64,000 bases of DNA, from assembly GCA_018105865.1 (NCBI GenBank), contig CM030847.1, forward strand, positions 13,407,089-13,471,088, in the 5' to 3' direction. The notes under the pieces were generated by a model. It was given only the letters and a program-made list of their open reading frames with translations. It was not told the origin of the DNA and did no database searches. Of the stretch, positions 32,845 to 43,985 are shown piece by piece. Position 1 is the first letter of the stretch, and every line of letters begins with the position of its first letter. The position numbers were made by a program, and so were the translations under genes. The stretch is from Metaphire vulgaris (Eukaryota; Annelida; Clitellata; Crassiclitellata; Megascolecidae).

Positions 32845-33739
32845 TAGGGGTGCGCAACCTTTTCGGTGTTTCCGGCCGCATTACAGACTTTTACTTCATA
32901 ACGGCCACCAGCGAGTCTAAGTAATTTTTACGAATGACGCATTATAACGGAATATAACGTTCCTGACTTCCAAATTCCCTCATTTCTACATGTGAAATAA
33001 ATGTCTACACAGCTGTCATATCTAGTAACATCAAAAAAGATTATAAAAACACAAAAATTTAACTGAAATGTTTCCAGCACAGTTTGCAGAACATCGTCAT
33101 CTTTCTGGCAAGTTCTCATAGTTTCGGGTATGTCACTGCTGTTTCTCATCAGCAAACTCCTTCACAAGCTGCTCATTATTCTATAACTCAACCAGTTCCA
33201 TTTGAAGACGAAACAGAAACTCTGTCAGCATCAGATGAGGAGAAGCAACTAGTCTTATTGTTGAAATTTTCTCAAAATCTTGGAAACCGGCAGTGAATTC
33301 CTGCAACAGCCCATCGAAAACACTAGAATAGCGGATGGTTGAAATTTCGTGTGAGTGTATGTCTTTGCTGTCAATCAGAGCCGTAAGTTGTGGAAAATGG
33401 CATAAATTACACTGCTACAGATGACTTTTGAGGAGACGACATTTTTCAAGGAAGTCTAACTTTTCTATTCATGAGGCAAACTGTTGTTGCTTTGCCTTGC
33501 AGACTTTGATTAAGGTAATTGAGATGGGTTAGCAAATCCACCAGAAAAGCCAGGGATGTAAGGAAGTCATCATTTTTAGCAAGAGGCGATCCTTCCTTGT
33601 TTTTCGTTGAATAAAATTCTACTATTTCATGCCTGTGCCAATGGCCACCATCACATACATTTTAAAATACACATGATGGCCGCACAAGTTGTTACCCACA
33701 GCCGCATGCGGCCATACGGCTGCAGGTTGCACACTGCTG
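32845..33739 (-). mobile_element. hAT-type element, 895 bp, with transposase remnant
   Basis: Ends TAGGGGTGCGCAACC and GGTTGCACACTGCTG are imperfect inverted repeats; 8-bp duplication CACTAGAC at 32837-32844 and 33740-33747. Minus strand near 33470-33580 reads TSLAFLVDLLTHLNYLNQSL followed by QGKATTVCLMNRKV, a central region of GTF2IRD2/ZBED-type hAT transposases. Stops are frequent. Removing it restores LINE R. Confidence 0.82.
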
Positions 33740-33837
33740 CACTAGACGGAGTGCCGGGAGGAAAGTCGAGTCATTGAGAAATGCTCTCTCCAGCAAGTAA
33801 GACATTCCTCATCCACTCATTCCATCAACAAATTATA

Positions 33838-34163
33838 TGGTTCCAACTGCTGCTCCACTGATGAGGAGCGACAATTCGCCTTGCATTAAACCCCGAAAAA
33901 ACTGAAATGTTGTGGATTAGCACCCCTCGGAAGGTCCACCGGATCAGCCAAACGCTGTTTATGATCGGAGATGCTGTCATCACTCCGTCCACCAAAGTGC
34001 ACCTCCTTGGCATTCTTCTTGACAACCCGCTATCGTTTGTCGGCCAAGTGAGCATCGTAACCCATGCTTGCTATTTTCAGCTCCGAAAGATTAAGGAGAT
34101 TCATCGTTATATCTCTACATCAGTTGCGATACATCTTGTCCGTGCCCTCTTGTCATCTAGGCT
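33838..34163 (+). mobile_element. Family B LINE, continuation segment
   Basis: Plus strand: LNPEKTEMLWISTPRKVHRI, MIGDAVITPSTKVHLLGILL, CYFQLRKIKEIHRYISTSVA and VRALLSSRLD. This follows directly on the part ending at 29470 in family B order (compare 21906-21270 minus). It ends at 34163 against LINE J. Confidence 0.82.
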
Positions 34164-34890
34164 GGACGAAGTAGTTAAGGAAGGCCAAAGAAAGGGACTA
34201 AAAATAAATACAAAGAAAACATACTGCATGGTGATCTCCAAACAAAAAGATACACCAAGATGCCAACTATACATAAATGGACAACTAATAGAGCAAGTAA
34301 ATGACTTCAAATATTTAGGAAGTTGGATATCCAGCAATGGGAAATGTGAAAAGGACATAACAACAAGGATTGCCATGGCAAAATCAGCATTTGTGGAACT
34401 AAAACACATCTTAACAAATAAGAGAATATCAATGGAAACAAGGATAAGGGTCTTGGAAACTTATGTATGGTCGGTATTGCTATATGGCGCAGAAACGTGG
34501 TCAATTTCCAAACAGATGAAGGAAAAAATTAGAGGCAGTGGAAATGTGGTTTTTAAGGAGAATAATGAAGGTTTCTTGGACAGAGAAAACATCAAACGAG
34601 GAAATTTTGGAAAAGGCAAACTCAAGAAGGAAATTGTTAAAGACTATAAAGAAAAGACAACTAGAATTCTTCGGACACATAATGAGAAAAAAAGGCCTGG
34701 AAAACTTAGTCACAACAGGTAAAGTGATGGGGAAAAGAGCAAGAGGGAGACAAAGATTGACGTTCATCGAAAACCTGCTATGCGACTTGAAAGACAAAAT
34801 ATCAGAAGTAGAGCTGCTACAAGCGACATACGACAGAGAGGAGTGGAAGTCCATGGTCGCCAACGTTGTAAAACAAGGCACCTAAAGAAG
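34164..34890 (+). mobile_element. Family J LINE RT thumb and C-terminus
   Basis: Plus strand: GLKINTKKTYCMVISKQKDT, NGQLIEQVNDFKYLGSWISS, TTRIAMAKSAFVELKHILTN, YVWSVLLYGAETWSISKQ; after a frame change near 34530, MEMWFLRRIMKVSWTEKTSN, LEFFGHIMRKKGLENL, GKRARGRQRLTFIENL and REEWKSMVANVVKQGT. The 3' end is an AAGAAGAAGAAG tract at 34886-34898. 5'-truncated. Confidence 0.85.
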
Positions 34891-34899
34891 AAGAAGAAG

Positions 34900-35167
34900 T
34901 CAATTGAACTTGTACATGCATTTTAAAAATTTTAATTGACATTGTTTAGTCCACCAAGTCTCTGTCTGATTATATAACATTTATACATAAATTTTTTACA
35001 TCTACACGATCCAGTAACTAAACCTTCATGGCCGGCACTGGGCTGCTTCCCACAGTTTTAAAAGTACTGATCTATACCATGAAAGATGCACTGTATAGAA
35101 GCCACCTATGTGTAAACGATAATGACTGCATATTATTTGATGGTCTGCATATCCACATTATCCAGTC
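34900..35167. other. Unassigned stretch
   Basis: No recognised content. Confidence 0.5.
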
Positions 35168-35303
35168 ATAGGCATAAACGAGGGTGAAAAAGTGAGGGGC
35201 AACCCCAATGCCTTTCCCTTTTTCTAGCCTACCGTCTCAAAAAGTGGGGAGGGAGGAAACTCAACAAGCCTAGCGGCCTGATAAAAGTTTACACCTATGT
35301 AGT
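35168..35303. mobile_element. Short MITE-like repeat
   Basis: Ends CATAGGCATAAAC and GTTTACACCTATG are inverted repeats. The interior CTCAAAAAGTGGGGAGG followed by the right end recurs at about 56655-56712 and 61675-61734. No clear target duplication. Confidence 0.5.
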
Positions 35304-36149
35304 AGTAAGCAGTCCATCGAATCGATGATGACAGAGCGCCTGTGAATCCAGATAAAGTTTGTTTAGCTTGTTAGTGTTCATGAATAGTGTTCATAAGTGG
35401 ATGTGCATGTGGCTATAAAGTCCAGATTTCGCCACACACGCTTTTTCTCAGAGGTTGCAAATAAGTTCGTTGTAGTGAAGATTCGGTTAGACTTGTTCGA
35501 CTTGACTCCATAGTCCCGGGTTGCAAGTATCGGATTCTTTTTTTTCTCACAGGCTTTCTAGCAAGTGCGTGATATATTATAGTGCCGTGGGGCTTGCACA
35601 GTGCCCCTCGGCACTCTCTCGCCCAGAGCATCAGGATTCCAGTGGCTTGCCATAGAGCAGGACGACTGGGTGATGCCGGGTGCAGCCACGATGACGCTGC
35701 GGCTCTGCAGGGTGACCGGTTGTTAGTAGAAGATTGGTGGAAGTTTCCATCGGTTTGAACGATTTTTGTGACAATCATATGCGTAGACGAATCGGACTTT
35801 CTGAACTGTTCGGCACGGATGAAGTGTATTGCGCTACACAAAGTGATAATCCACCGTATAGCCAAGATGGCGACTACAATTCAGATCGGACCGCGAGGTG
35901 TTCGCTTTGATGTCAAGTACAACCATGGCACCTATCTATGGCTGCCTTGCATGCGGTTTGTGCATGCCACGTTTCGTCGTCATTCGACGCAATTTCTGAC
36001 GCTCCGTGAGTGAATCTTGCGCCGGAGATGAGGATTTCTTCGAGTCCGTCGGTTTGCTGAGGAGTTTTGGCTGTCCTCTACTGTTTCGCGTCGTTTCGGA
36101 AGCCTTGAGTCGGTCTCTCCGCCTGTGCAGGACGTCGCCATGTTGGCTA
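35304..36149. other. Family C-like non-coding flank
   Basis: Contains GTCCTCTACTGTTTCGCGTC-type text related to the CTGTCCTCTACTTTTCCACG block within family C, suggesting internal subrepeats. Open frames on both strands have no known motif. The first 50 bases hold a LINE 3'-end-like CAGTCCATCGAATCGATGAT segment similar to 52634 in reverse. Confidence 0.4.
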
Positions 36150-36765
36150 TTGTTATAGCGCCATGAGATGATCGACGGTCGTTCCGGGCTTCGCTCGAGC
36201 ATTCATCTTCGCGAGGACGGCGTTCCGCTCTTCGGTTCCGACGTGTCTCGTGCTGTCCTCTACTTTTCCACGTCGTCCTGGAAGTTCAAGTCAGTTGCCG
36301 TCCGTCGGGTGTACGCCAAAGTCAGCCGCATCGGCTGCTGCGTGAAAATTCGGCGGATTTGCGGTTGGCTGTCGTTTCTGGACTTCGCTGGATTTTCCAT
36401 CTTCATCGGATTTGCCGATTTCGATGACGGAACTATCTTCTTGCGGAGGACCGCTTCTTCAGGAACTTTTCCGGTGGTTACATACGCACGGAGAAACTCC
36501 TACTGCTAACTCGCGGACTTTCAACATCATCTTCCGCTCCTCGTTGGCATGTCAATGGGGCTACAGTTTTCCTTGAAGGACCGCTTCTAAAGGACTTTGC
36601 ACCGGACTTCTTCACGGCAGCAAAGTTTTTTCCATCATCACAGTGGATTTTAACATCGCCACCTTCTGACCTTCAGTGACATGTCAGCGGTGTCAAAGCG
36701 CTTTTGATTTTGGATCTTAAACCATGCGTACAGCGCTATATAAATTGTCCTGGATAATAATAATA
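36150..36765 (+). mobile_element. Family C non-coding retroelement-like repeat
   Basis: Blocks GAAGGACCGCTTCTAAAGGA, GACATGTCAGCGGTGTCAAA and CAGCGCTATATAAATTGTCC match the reverse complement of 29471-30165 in the same order, ending with an (AAT)n tail at about 36748. No protein motif in any frame. Confidence 0.65.
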
Positions 36766-37106
36766 ATAATAACCATAATCCCGTCACAAAAGGATCTGAA
36801 TGACGCTATACAGAAGGCAGAACATTAAAAGCTCGCCAACTGCAAGTTTTTGTCATCATTTTCGAACGCCACATTCAAATAAACGACAGAATTAACGGAG
36901 GCTAACGACCGATAAAACGCAACTCGTTGGCAGCGCCACCTAACCTTCAAGCAGTATCCAGCAGAGGAGAATACCAGTACTCCTCGAGGCACTACGGATG
37001 AAGTCAGCTGCTGGCTTCTAAGTTTAGGGCACAGTTTAGGTTATGAGAGATGAATAGCCGATAGCAGGCTAAACAAAGATAGCCCCTTCACCCAAAGTCA
37101 AATATT
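36766..37106. other. Unassigned stretch
   Basis: Contains GCTAACGACCGATAAAACG, echoing text near 30105, so it may be more of family C. Confidence 0.35.
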
Positions 37107-37108
37107 TA

Positions 37109-37371
37109 CAGTAGATTCCCATTACATCGAAGCTCAAGAGACCGTGATAATACTTCGATACATGGGACAACTTTAGAATATTCAACGGGTTTCTGATCGA
37201 CAGGGACTGACAAACAGCTTTGACAAAAGCAAGATTTCGAAATAAGTGAGTTCGATATATCAGTGTCTCTTTTGTATTTATTAGCACTGTATAGGGTGGG
37301 ACCGGTGCTCACACTTCGATATAAGCGGGATTTCGATATAAGTGAGTTCGATATATAACAGGATTTGACTG
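37109..37371. mobile_element. Tigger/pogo-like MITE, 263 bp
   Basis: Starts CAGTAGATTCCCATTACATC and ends CAGGATTTGACTG, flanked by TA at 37107-37108 and 37372-37373. The CAGTxxAxTCCxxTTATATCGAA pattern with repeated TTCGATATAAG is typical of Tigger/pogo termini. No transposase. Confidence 0.75.
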
Positions 37372-37373
37372 TA

Positions 37374-37977
37374 CATGTCTTGTGAGAATATCCAAATCCC
37401 ATGTGGCAGATCTGGGGCAAAGTCAACCTGATAGATAAGCGTGAAAATAGGTTAATACTCCGCTTCAGTACAATAGATTCCACAAAAATAAATGTGTGCT
37501 GAAATACTCTAGGAAGCACACCTTGCATTTGTCACTGCTAGCACTCATATATATTTTGCATAAACAGATGAAATCATGATTTCAGATGCCAATTCACATA
37601 AATTACTGATTTAATGCAAAAGTAATGAATGCATTACTTCACAAGAAATGAAGTCCAGTGTGGAAGCTTGCATTGACGGATATGATTTGTCAACACTTCA
37701 GAAGCCTTTGGACGAGTCTTATAACTGAAAAGAATCTGTACTGACTTAGTCAGCTTCATTTGTCTCAACATAGAATCTAAAAGGCAGAAGTTGATTTCCA
37801 CTGTTAATTAAGTAATTACATTTGTAGAGTGCATAATGCATATTCAAGAATGATAACAACTAATTGGTTTGTTTTATACTAATTCACTAGTTTACCATAT
37901 TTTCTGCCACAATATCTGGGCTTAGGTAGATTGATAGCAAATATCCATCCCACTCTATGGCTCTGAAACCTGGACCC
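37374..37977. other. Unassigned AT-rich stretch
   Basis: No recognised content. Confidence 0.5.
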
Positions 37978-37985
37978 TTCTAGAA

Positions 37986-38165
37986 CAGGAGTTCTCAAAC
38001 TGTGGTCCGCGGACCCCCGGGGGTCCGCAAAGCACCCATAGGGAGACCGCGAAGAGTGTCTAGCAAAAAGATTGCTACTTATTTACTTATTTAAAATCAG
38101 GGCTTTTTGGTAAAAAATATTTTCCGGGGCGCAACAGTCGGAAGTCACTTGTCAACATGACATAG

Positions 38166-38210
<45 letters not shown>

Positions 38211-39703
38211 AAATTTCAAATTAGTCTGAACAACAATGGCGGTGATCATCGAAGCCCATAGATATACTATTTAAACGCACCTATCTATGCGGAGATCGCC
38301 GAGAAGGCCCACGATCATCCACAACAAATTAACAAAATCATCAGTCATGCCACATTTGTAATCAGAAATTTGAAAAATGATACGGACAATAGATATAGTT
38401 CTAAATTTTCCATTTAATAATTTAATTTTGCAAAAAACCAGTTTTCGGATTTTCTGGAACGTGGTCCGGATTTTCCAGAGCGCCGCTCTGCCTCGCTCCA
38501 GCACAAAAAAGCCCTGTTTAAAATAGTCAACTGGATAAAAGGCAGACCACTGAATGGACGATTGTTTGCTAGATTGTGTGAAGATAGCGGCTCAGATCAT
38601 AAACATTTGGTGTTACACACAGAGGACGCTGGCTGTCATGTGGAAAGGTACTTCAACGTGTCTTTGAGCTTCTTAATGAATTATCATCGTTTTTATTGGA
38701 ACATAACTCAGCTGTGGTGGGTTTTGGTGGGTTTCAATTGGAGTGAGACAAAATAAAAATGACAGTTATGGCAATGACATGTTAAGTGCATTTAGATAGT
38801 TGAAGCCAGATGTATGGCTTGCAAAATTAGCTTAGCTGGCTGATATCTTCAACTATCTAAATGCAGTTAACATGTCGTTGAAAGGCAAAGATTCAAACAT
38901 TTTGAAAACAACTGATAAGATAACTGCTTTAAGAAAAAGTTGGGAATGTGGAAGACAATAGTGCACAATAAATGTTGTGATATGTTTGAGCTGTTAACAG
39001 AATTCCTGGGTGAAAACAGCATACCTTTTGATGTTTTGTTCACTGACGTCTTTAACCAATTGTCATCATTAGCAGAATACTTTATATTAAAGTATTTCCT
39101 GACCAATAAAATAACATTACAGATTACAATTGGATAAAAAATCCATTTGGCTGTCAGCCTACCGATTTGACGGGGAAGGAAGAGGAGCAATTGGCTGGAT
39201 TGTCTAGCAACAGAAGTCTCGAACTGAAATTTCGTGAACAGACATTGGGCACATTTTGATGCAGCGTTAGGAAGAAATATATAAGCTTTTAGCTGACAGA
39301 GCATTAAATGTGCTGGTTCTTTTTGCTAATACCTATCAATGTGAAACATCGTTTTCTGTGTTAGTTATCATGAAATCAAAGTTCAGGTCACGTCTTCACG
39401 TGGAGGATGACATTAGAGTTTGTCAGGAATTAAACCAAGAATAGACTTTCTCCGCCAACAAACACAAGCCCACACATCTCATTAACAGCAATTAAGCAAA
39501 TTAACATCTGTTGCTGTTGTGATTTTATGAGTATACGATTTTGACGAAAAAAAATGAATTTGGATTTAGACGTCTATATTGTAGCTAGTATAATTTGTGT
39601 TAGTTACCATTAGTAAGTCTTAAGTATGACTTTGTCAGAGGGTCCGCGCATTTCTTATACCTTTCCAAAGGGTCCCTACACTGAAAAAGTTTGAGAACCC
39701 CTG
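37986..39703 (+). mobile_element. hAT element, 1,718 bp, with transposase pieces
   Basis: Ends CAGGAGTTCTCAAACTGTGG and AAAGTTTGAGAACCCCTG are inverted repeats; exact 8-bp duplication TTCTAGAA at 37978-37985 and 39704-39711. Plus strand near 38535-38660 reads GRPLNGRLFARLCEDSGSDH and HLVLHTEDAGCHVERYFNV, and near 39330-39420 TYQCETSFSVLVIMKSKFRS: central and C-terminal parts of a ZBED/FAM200-type hAT transposase. Frameshifts and gaps separate them; the BED finger is not seen. Confidence 0.9.
38168..38207. repeat. (TA)n microsatellite
   Basis: About 20 TA units inside the hAT element. Confidence 0.95.
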
Positions 39704-39732
39704 TTCTAGAACAGTGGTCCTTACACAGTGCT

Positions 39733-39900
39733 AGGTAAAATACATTTTCAAAGTATTTCAAATACAAATACAAAATACATTCCATGAAAGTATTTGAAAT
39801 ACAAATACAAAATACATTTCTCAAGCAGCATTTAAAATACAAATACTTAAATACATTGCAGTATTTTGTATTTGTTTACAAATACATTCACATAACAAAG
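39733..39900. repeat. AAATACAAATAC-rich palindromic repeat
   Basis: Repeated ATTTGAAATACAAATACAAA units in both orientations. Resembles short AT-rich hAT-type MITEs but ends could not be defined. Confidence 0.5.
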
Positions 39901-39984
39901 AAACCAGACAATACTTAACTTAAGGCCAAACAAAGGCAACATTGTCATGATCAAATGTCAATAAAATATTATAGGCCCTATGGA

Positions 39985-41530
39985 TAGATGGCACTTTTCA
40001 TAAATATGCTGGCAGTTCAGTTTCAGTTTAGCCTTTTTTGCACTCCTTGTGGAGCATAGGCCGCTGACAAGTTCTTTCCACTTTGCTTTGTCTTCCGCAA
40101 TCACTTCCATAGTTGACCATTTTATCTTATTTACCCTCATCTCTTTTTCCAGTGTGTTTTTCCATGTGTTTTTCGGTCTTCCTCTCTTTCTTTTACCCTG
40201 GGGTTCCCATGTAAACACTTGCCTTGTCATACTGGATATAGGTTTCCTTAAGGTATGTCCTAGCCAACTCCATTTTCTCTTTTGTATTTGCTTCTCCATT
40301 GGATCTTGTTTTGTGATTTTCCATAGTTCTTCATTACTTATCTTATTTGGCCACCATATGCCTACAACCTTTCGCAGGCACCTGTTTACAAAGCTCTGTA
40401 TCTTTGCGTTGTTGATACTCGAGTACTTCCAACTTTCTGCCCCATACAGTAGGACCACTTTAACGTTGGTGTTGAAAATTCTCACTTTGGTATTCAGGCT
40501 GATATGCTTGGATTTCCATAGCTCCTGTAACATCATGAAAGCTGCTTGAGCTTTACCTATTCTAATCTTAATATTTTCATCCGTTCCTCCTGATGTTGAT
40601 AACACACTCCCCAAGTACGAGACATTTATCTTCATCACCTTTGTTTTGCTTTTGTTTATGTTTAGTCCAATTTGGTTAGCTGTTTCTTCAAGTTTTGCTG
40701 TTTTACTCTTCATTTGCTGAACATGGTCTGGCGCCATCGTATCTGTCGGCTGGTTTCTGCAAGATTTCTGACATCAACTCTCGTCAACGATTGCGATCTG
40801 CGTCCAGTCTTACTCTCGTTGTTCCGTCTACACGCCACGTTACCATTGGTGACCGCATGTTTCCGGTAGCGGCTGCCAAAGTTTGGAATAGCCTGCCACC
40901 ATCAACAACTATGGCAAAGACAATAGATGCATTCAAATGAGAACTTAAAACTGCTCTCTTTGTTCGTAGTTACCCAGCACATTGATCGTTGTAGGATATA
41001 CTGTTTGTTTTTTAGTTGTAAGGTGTCCTAGAAGTACTTGTACGATATGCCACCATAATCAGTTCATGATTATTATTATTATTAACATTTTGTCATAGTA
41101 GTGCTAGGTCATCTGCGAAATCCAGATCATCCAGCGTTTGCCCTTTTACTCACTTTATGCCGTTTTCACCCTCCCCTACTACCTTTTTCATTACCCAGTC
41201 GAATACAAGCAGGAACAGTAGCAGTGATAGCAGGCATCCCTGCCTTACTCCTGTCTTGACTCTAAAACTTTTAGATGTTCTTTGTTTGAAAAGCACTTTG
41301 GCAGACATCCCTTGGTAGCTAGATTCCACAACTTTGGTGATCTTTTCTGGAATTCCATAGTGTCTCATTATGTCCCATATTGTACTTCTATCCATGCTGT
41401 CGAAAGCTTTTTCAAAATCAATGAAGTTAATTAAAGTGACATATTCCACTTGATAGATTGTTCTACTATGTTTCTCAAAGTTAAAGTTTTATCTAGACAG
41501 GATCTGTTACTTCTGAACCCCGCCTGCTGG
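39985..41530 (-). mobile_element. RTE-clade LINE, RT and C-terminus
   Basis: Minus strand: QAGFRSNRSCLDKTLTL, EYVTLINFIDFEKAFDSMDR (motif A), GVRQGCLLSLLLFLLVFDWV (motif B), DLDFADDLALL (catalytic box, near 41110-41140), GLNINKSKTKVMKINVSYLG, WSWLGHTLRKPISSMTRQVF, GKRKRGRPKNTWKNTLEKEM and SGLCSTRSAKK. The last block strongly resembles schistosome SR2-type RTE elements. A plus-strand LINE at 40738-41090 interrupts it between the FADD box and the thumb. 5' end is lost near 41530. Confidence 0.87.
40738..41090 (+). mobile_element. L2/CR1-type LINE C-terminus nested in the RTE LINE
   Basis: Plus strand: SDINSRQRLRSASSLTLVVP, GDRMFPVAAAKVWNSLPPS, TIDAFK-stop-ELKTALFVRSY, then a short 3' UTR and an (ATT)n tail at 41070-41085. 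Splits the minus-strand RTE between two blocks that belong next to each other. Confidence 0.83.
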
Positions 41531-41609
41531 GGTTCAGTGGACTAGCGCTATAGGTTTTAAGGCAATTTTTAAGAACTGTCAGTGGATGAGTTGCTGGATG
41601 ATTCATGAG

Positions 41610-42318
41610 GAATAAAAGTAAAAGTAAAGTAAAATCTCGTGACTTTCTATAGCGCCTTGGTAAGCAGCACAACAGTAGCTGCTTATTCTTAGGCACTCAG
41701 CCTCTCTTAAAATAGCTATAGGGAAGGTATGTTATCAGCCAGGCAATAGTCAACGTCCAAAGGGCAGTGAGGCTAGGTTGTTACAGCTATGGAGGATATG
41801 ATTTTAGAAAAAGGAATGATTTAAGCTTAGACCTGAAGACTTGAGGGGATAATGCAAGAATTATAGGAAATGAGGAATCAGATTTTATTGTTTGAAAGTG
41901 TCCAAGTCTGCGGAGGGAAGCTGGGATCGAGTTCCAAAGTTCAGGTGAGGCGTATGAGAAGGCACGGTTGCAAATTTTCAGGGATGACTGATTGAGTGGG
42001 CGTGACAGAGTGAGGTAAGATAGATGATGAACGTGTGGGTCGAGGAGGCTGAGAGGTTAGTAGTGATCTAAGGTAAACAGGTTTTGATGACTGAAGTGAG
42101 AGCTATATGTGTAAGTGTTATTATCTTATATTGGATACGTTCAGTTATTTTAAGCCAATGTAATGATTTTTAGTATGGGTGAAATATGGGAGAATTTAGG
42201 TGACTTAGTAACAGCACGAGCAAGTGCATTTTGTATTGATTGCAATTTGTTGATAGAGGCTTTGGGAAGGTTATAGTAGAGGGAGTTACAATAATCTAAT
42301 TTGGGCTTTTAATACTAA
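41610..42318 (-). mobile_element. Family A LINE 3' region
   Basis: Minus strand 3' end AGGCGCTATAGAAAGTCACG with TTTAC tail at 41612-41636, C-terminus NRAFSYASPELWNSIPASLR, then further C-terminal text up to 42318. It runs parallel to 54430-54960. Degenerate. Confidence 0.82.
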
Positions 42319-42329
42319 TACCAAGAACT

Positions 42330-42520
42330 CAGTGGCGGCTCCACCGGGGGGGGCCAGGGGGGCCCGTGCCCCCCTATTGAGAGCCTGGCCCCCCCAGTGC
42401 CCCCCCCCCAGTTGGGACCCTATACTTAATGCTACATACATTAAACAACAAATGGTTGGCCCCCATGATTAGAAGTTGCCCCCAACGGCCCCCATTTGCC
42501 AAATCCTAGAGCCGCCACTG
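42330..42520. mobile_element. hAT-type MITE, 191 bp, GC-rich
   Basis: Ends CAGTGGCGGCTCCACCG and CTAGAGCCGCCACTG, exact 8-bp duplication CAAGAACT at 42322-42329 and 42521-42528. Interior has runs of C/G and GATTAGAAGTTGCC. The same sequence forms an array at 43900-44410. Confidence 0.9.
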
Positions 42521-42528
42521 CAAGAACT

Positions 42529-42917
42529 GTCTAATTTAGCTATGGTTTGCCTGAATCCATTTGCTTCAACATATAGAGGCAAAACTGGTTTCTCCACCGC
42601 GACAATGATACGGGCCAAAAACAGTACGAATGAATGTCAGAAATTCGAGAATTGCTTAGACTGACAATAAACCCCGAATTGATTTGTTCGTCAGAAATAA
42701 AGAAGCACGCGTAAACACTATAAACACTAGCAATAGTTACCGGTAACTTGCATGAGGTTCAATCATATTGTACCATAGAATTACTAATTTTTATTTCTAC
42801 TATTATTTTATTAATTTCAGGAATTCCTCCTCCTAAGCAGTAAGCAGGCTTGCTTACGACTGAAACCAGCTATCGGGGTGTGGGTGGAGCCTATTCGCCA
42901 TATGTATTCACGCAAAT
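42529..42917. other. Unassigned stretch
   Basis: A plus-strand frame from 42476 spans the MITE end, so it is not a gene. Nothing else recognised. Confidence 0.5.
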
Positions 42918-43010
42918 AGGAAAAGTAAGTAAGTAAAATCTCGTTAATTTCTAAAGCGCTTTCAAAAGATGCACCGAAGTAGCTCCTTATTCCTATGCGC
43001 TTAATTAAAA
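42918..43010 (-). mobile_element. Family A-type LINE 3' end scrap
   Basis: AAGTAAGTAAGTAAAATCTC tail, then the complement of AAAGCGCTTTAGAAATTAAC and AGGAATAAGGAGCTACTTCG. Similar to 16690-16790. Confidence 0.75.
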
Positions 43011-43496
43011 AACTTAGAAAACTTAGGAAAAGCCCAGATTGTGTCTTTTAAAAAGCCCAGAAAAGCCCAGATTTGAAATAGCTGCACACGATGGCATGAT
43101 CCATGGAGTTATTATTAGAGGAGACGGCATTACGTCATTTCTAACCAGGCTGCGTGAAGCCAGTGGCGCCTAGGCTAAAAATAGCACCTCTATTGTTAGC
43201 GGCCATTGTGGTTGAATCGGACGAATACAGAAGTATTAAGTCAGAATTATATCATTCCCTATTAAATTTTTTAAATAAATAATAACTTTGTTATTGGGAC
43301 CTGTCATTCATCTGGGGGGAGTTTTTGACATAATTATTGGGGGTGGGGGGGGGGGGTAACTGAAAGTTGACAGTTGATGACAAGGGGAAGGAGCAGTGTT
43401 ATTTCTATGGTTTTGAATTTGGGGGTGTCGAGAAAATCGGGAGGAAGGGTGTCGGAATTTTTAAGTCTCTCCCCCGAAAAAGGCTGACAATAAAAT

Positions 43497-43985
43497 AGGG
43501 TTCCAACAGGGGGCCACTGAGGGGCCAGGCACTCAATAGGGGCACGCCCCCCGGGACCTCCATGAGGAGCCGCCACTGATTAAGTTGCTATTGTTCGACA
43601 TTTGACAATAAAAGTGTGGGGGACGGGGTGTCCTCCATGGGGGGTGTTCAGAGCTAATTACTATCCATTTTGCATTGTCACATTACAAAATTTTGGGGGT
43701 GTCGACCTCAAATTGGGCGGTGCTGGGAGGTGTTAGGAGGGTTAAAATATCACTGGGAGGTGGTCAAAAATTGTCCAAAAATTGTTGACATAATTAATGG
43801 CCAGCCCATATATGCCTTATTGAAACCACGATTGATGTCATCCAATATACTGTCCACTTGCTATTTTTCAAACACAAATGTCGAACAATAGCAACTTAAT
43901 CAGTGGCGGCTCCTCATGGGGGTCCCGGGGGGCGTGCCCCTATTGAGTGCCTGGCCCCCCAGTGGCCCCCTGTTGGAACCCTATA
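43497..43985. repeat. Inverted repeat, ~105-bp arms
   Basis: 43497-43600 and 43871-43985 are near-complementary: GGGTTCCAACAGGGGGCCAC ... AAGTTGCTATTGTTCGACAT on the left returns inverted on the right. Spacer ~270 bp. The outer part of each arm is a hAT-type MITE half; the inner part is flanking sequence, so the duplication includes host DNA. Confidence 0.8.

Larger units (their letters stand above)
30384..33838 (-). mobile_element. LINE R (RTE-like), interrupted by two hAT elements
   Basis: Minus strand, in order: EEVVHAIKKLKNGHATGPDG, PPELLEYAIGPIGSAIHSMF, WRTDRAPADWKDGI, MSSGVLQGCILAPGLFCI (motif B), LDLVYADDTTFFLPPKADAA (intact YADD), FVYLGSTQLSNGHCNDDLKR, RLALFGHIARLDEDVPAHQI and CGRPRIRWIDQ. 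Frames change repeatedly and motif A is damaged. hAT insertions at 30970-31877 and 32845-33739 split it. Confidence 0.82.

Noticed and set aside
35413..36509. Several 80-150-codon ORFs on both strands as host genes
   Set aside because: They fall in the non-coding family C repeat and are not conserved between its copies.
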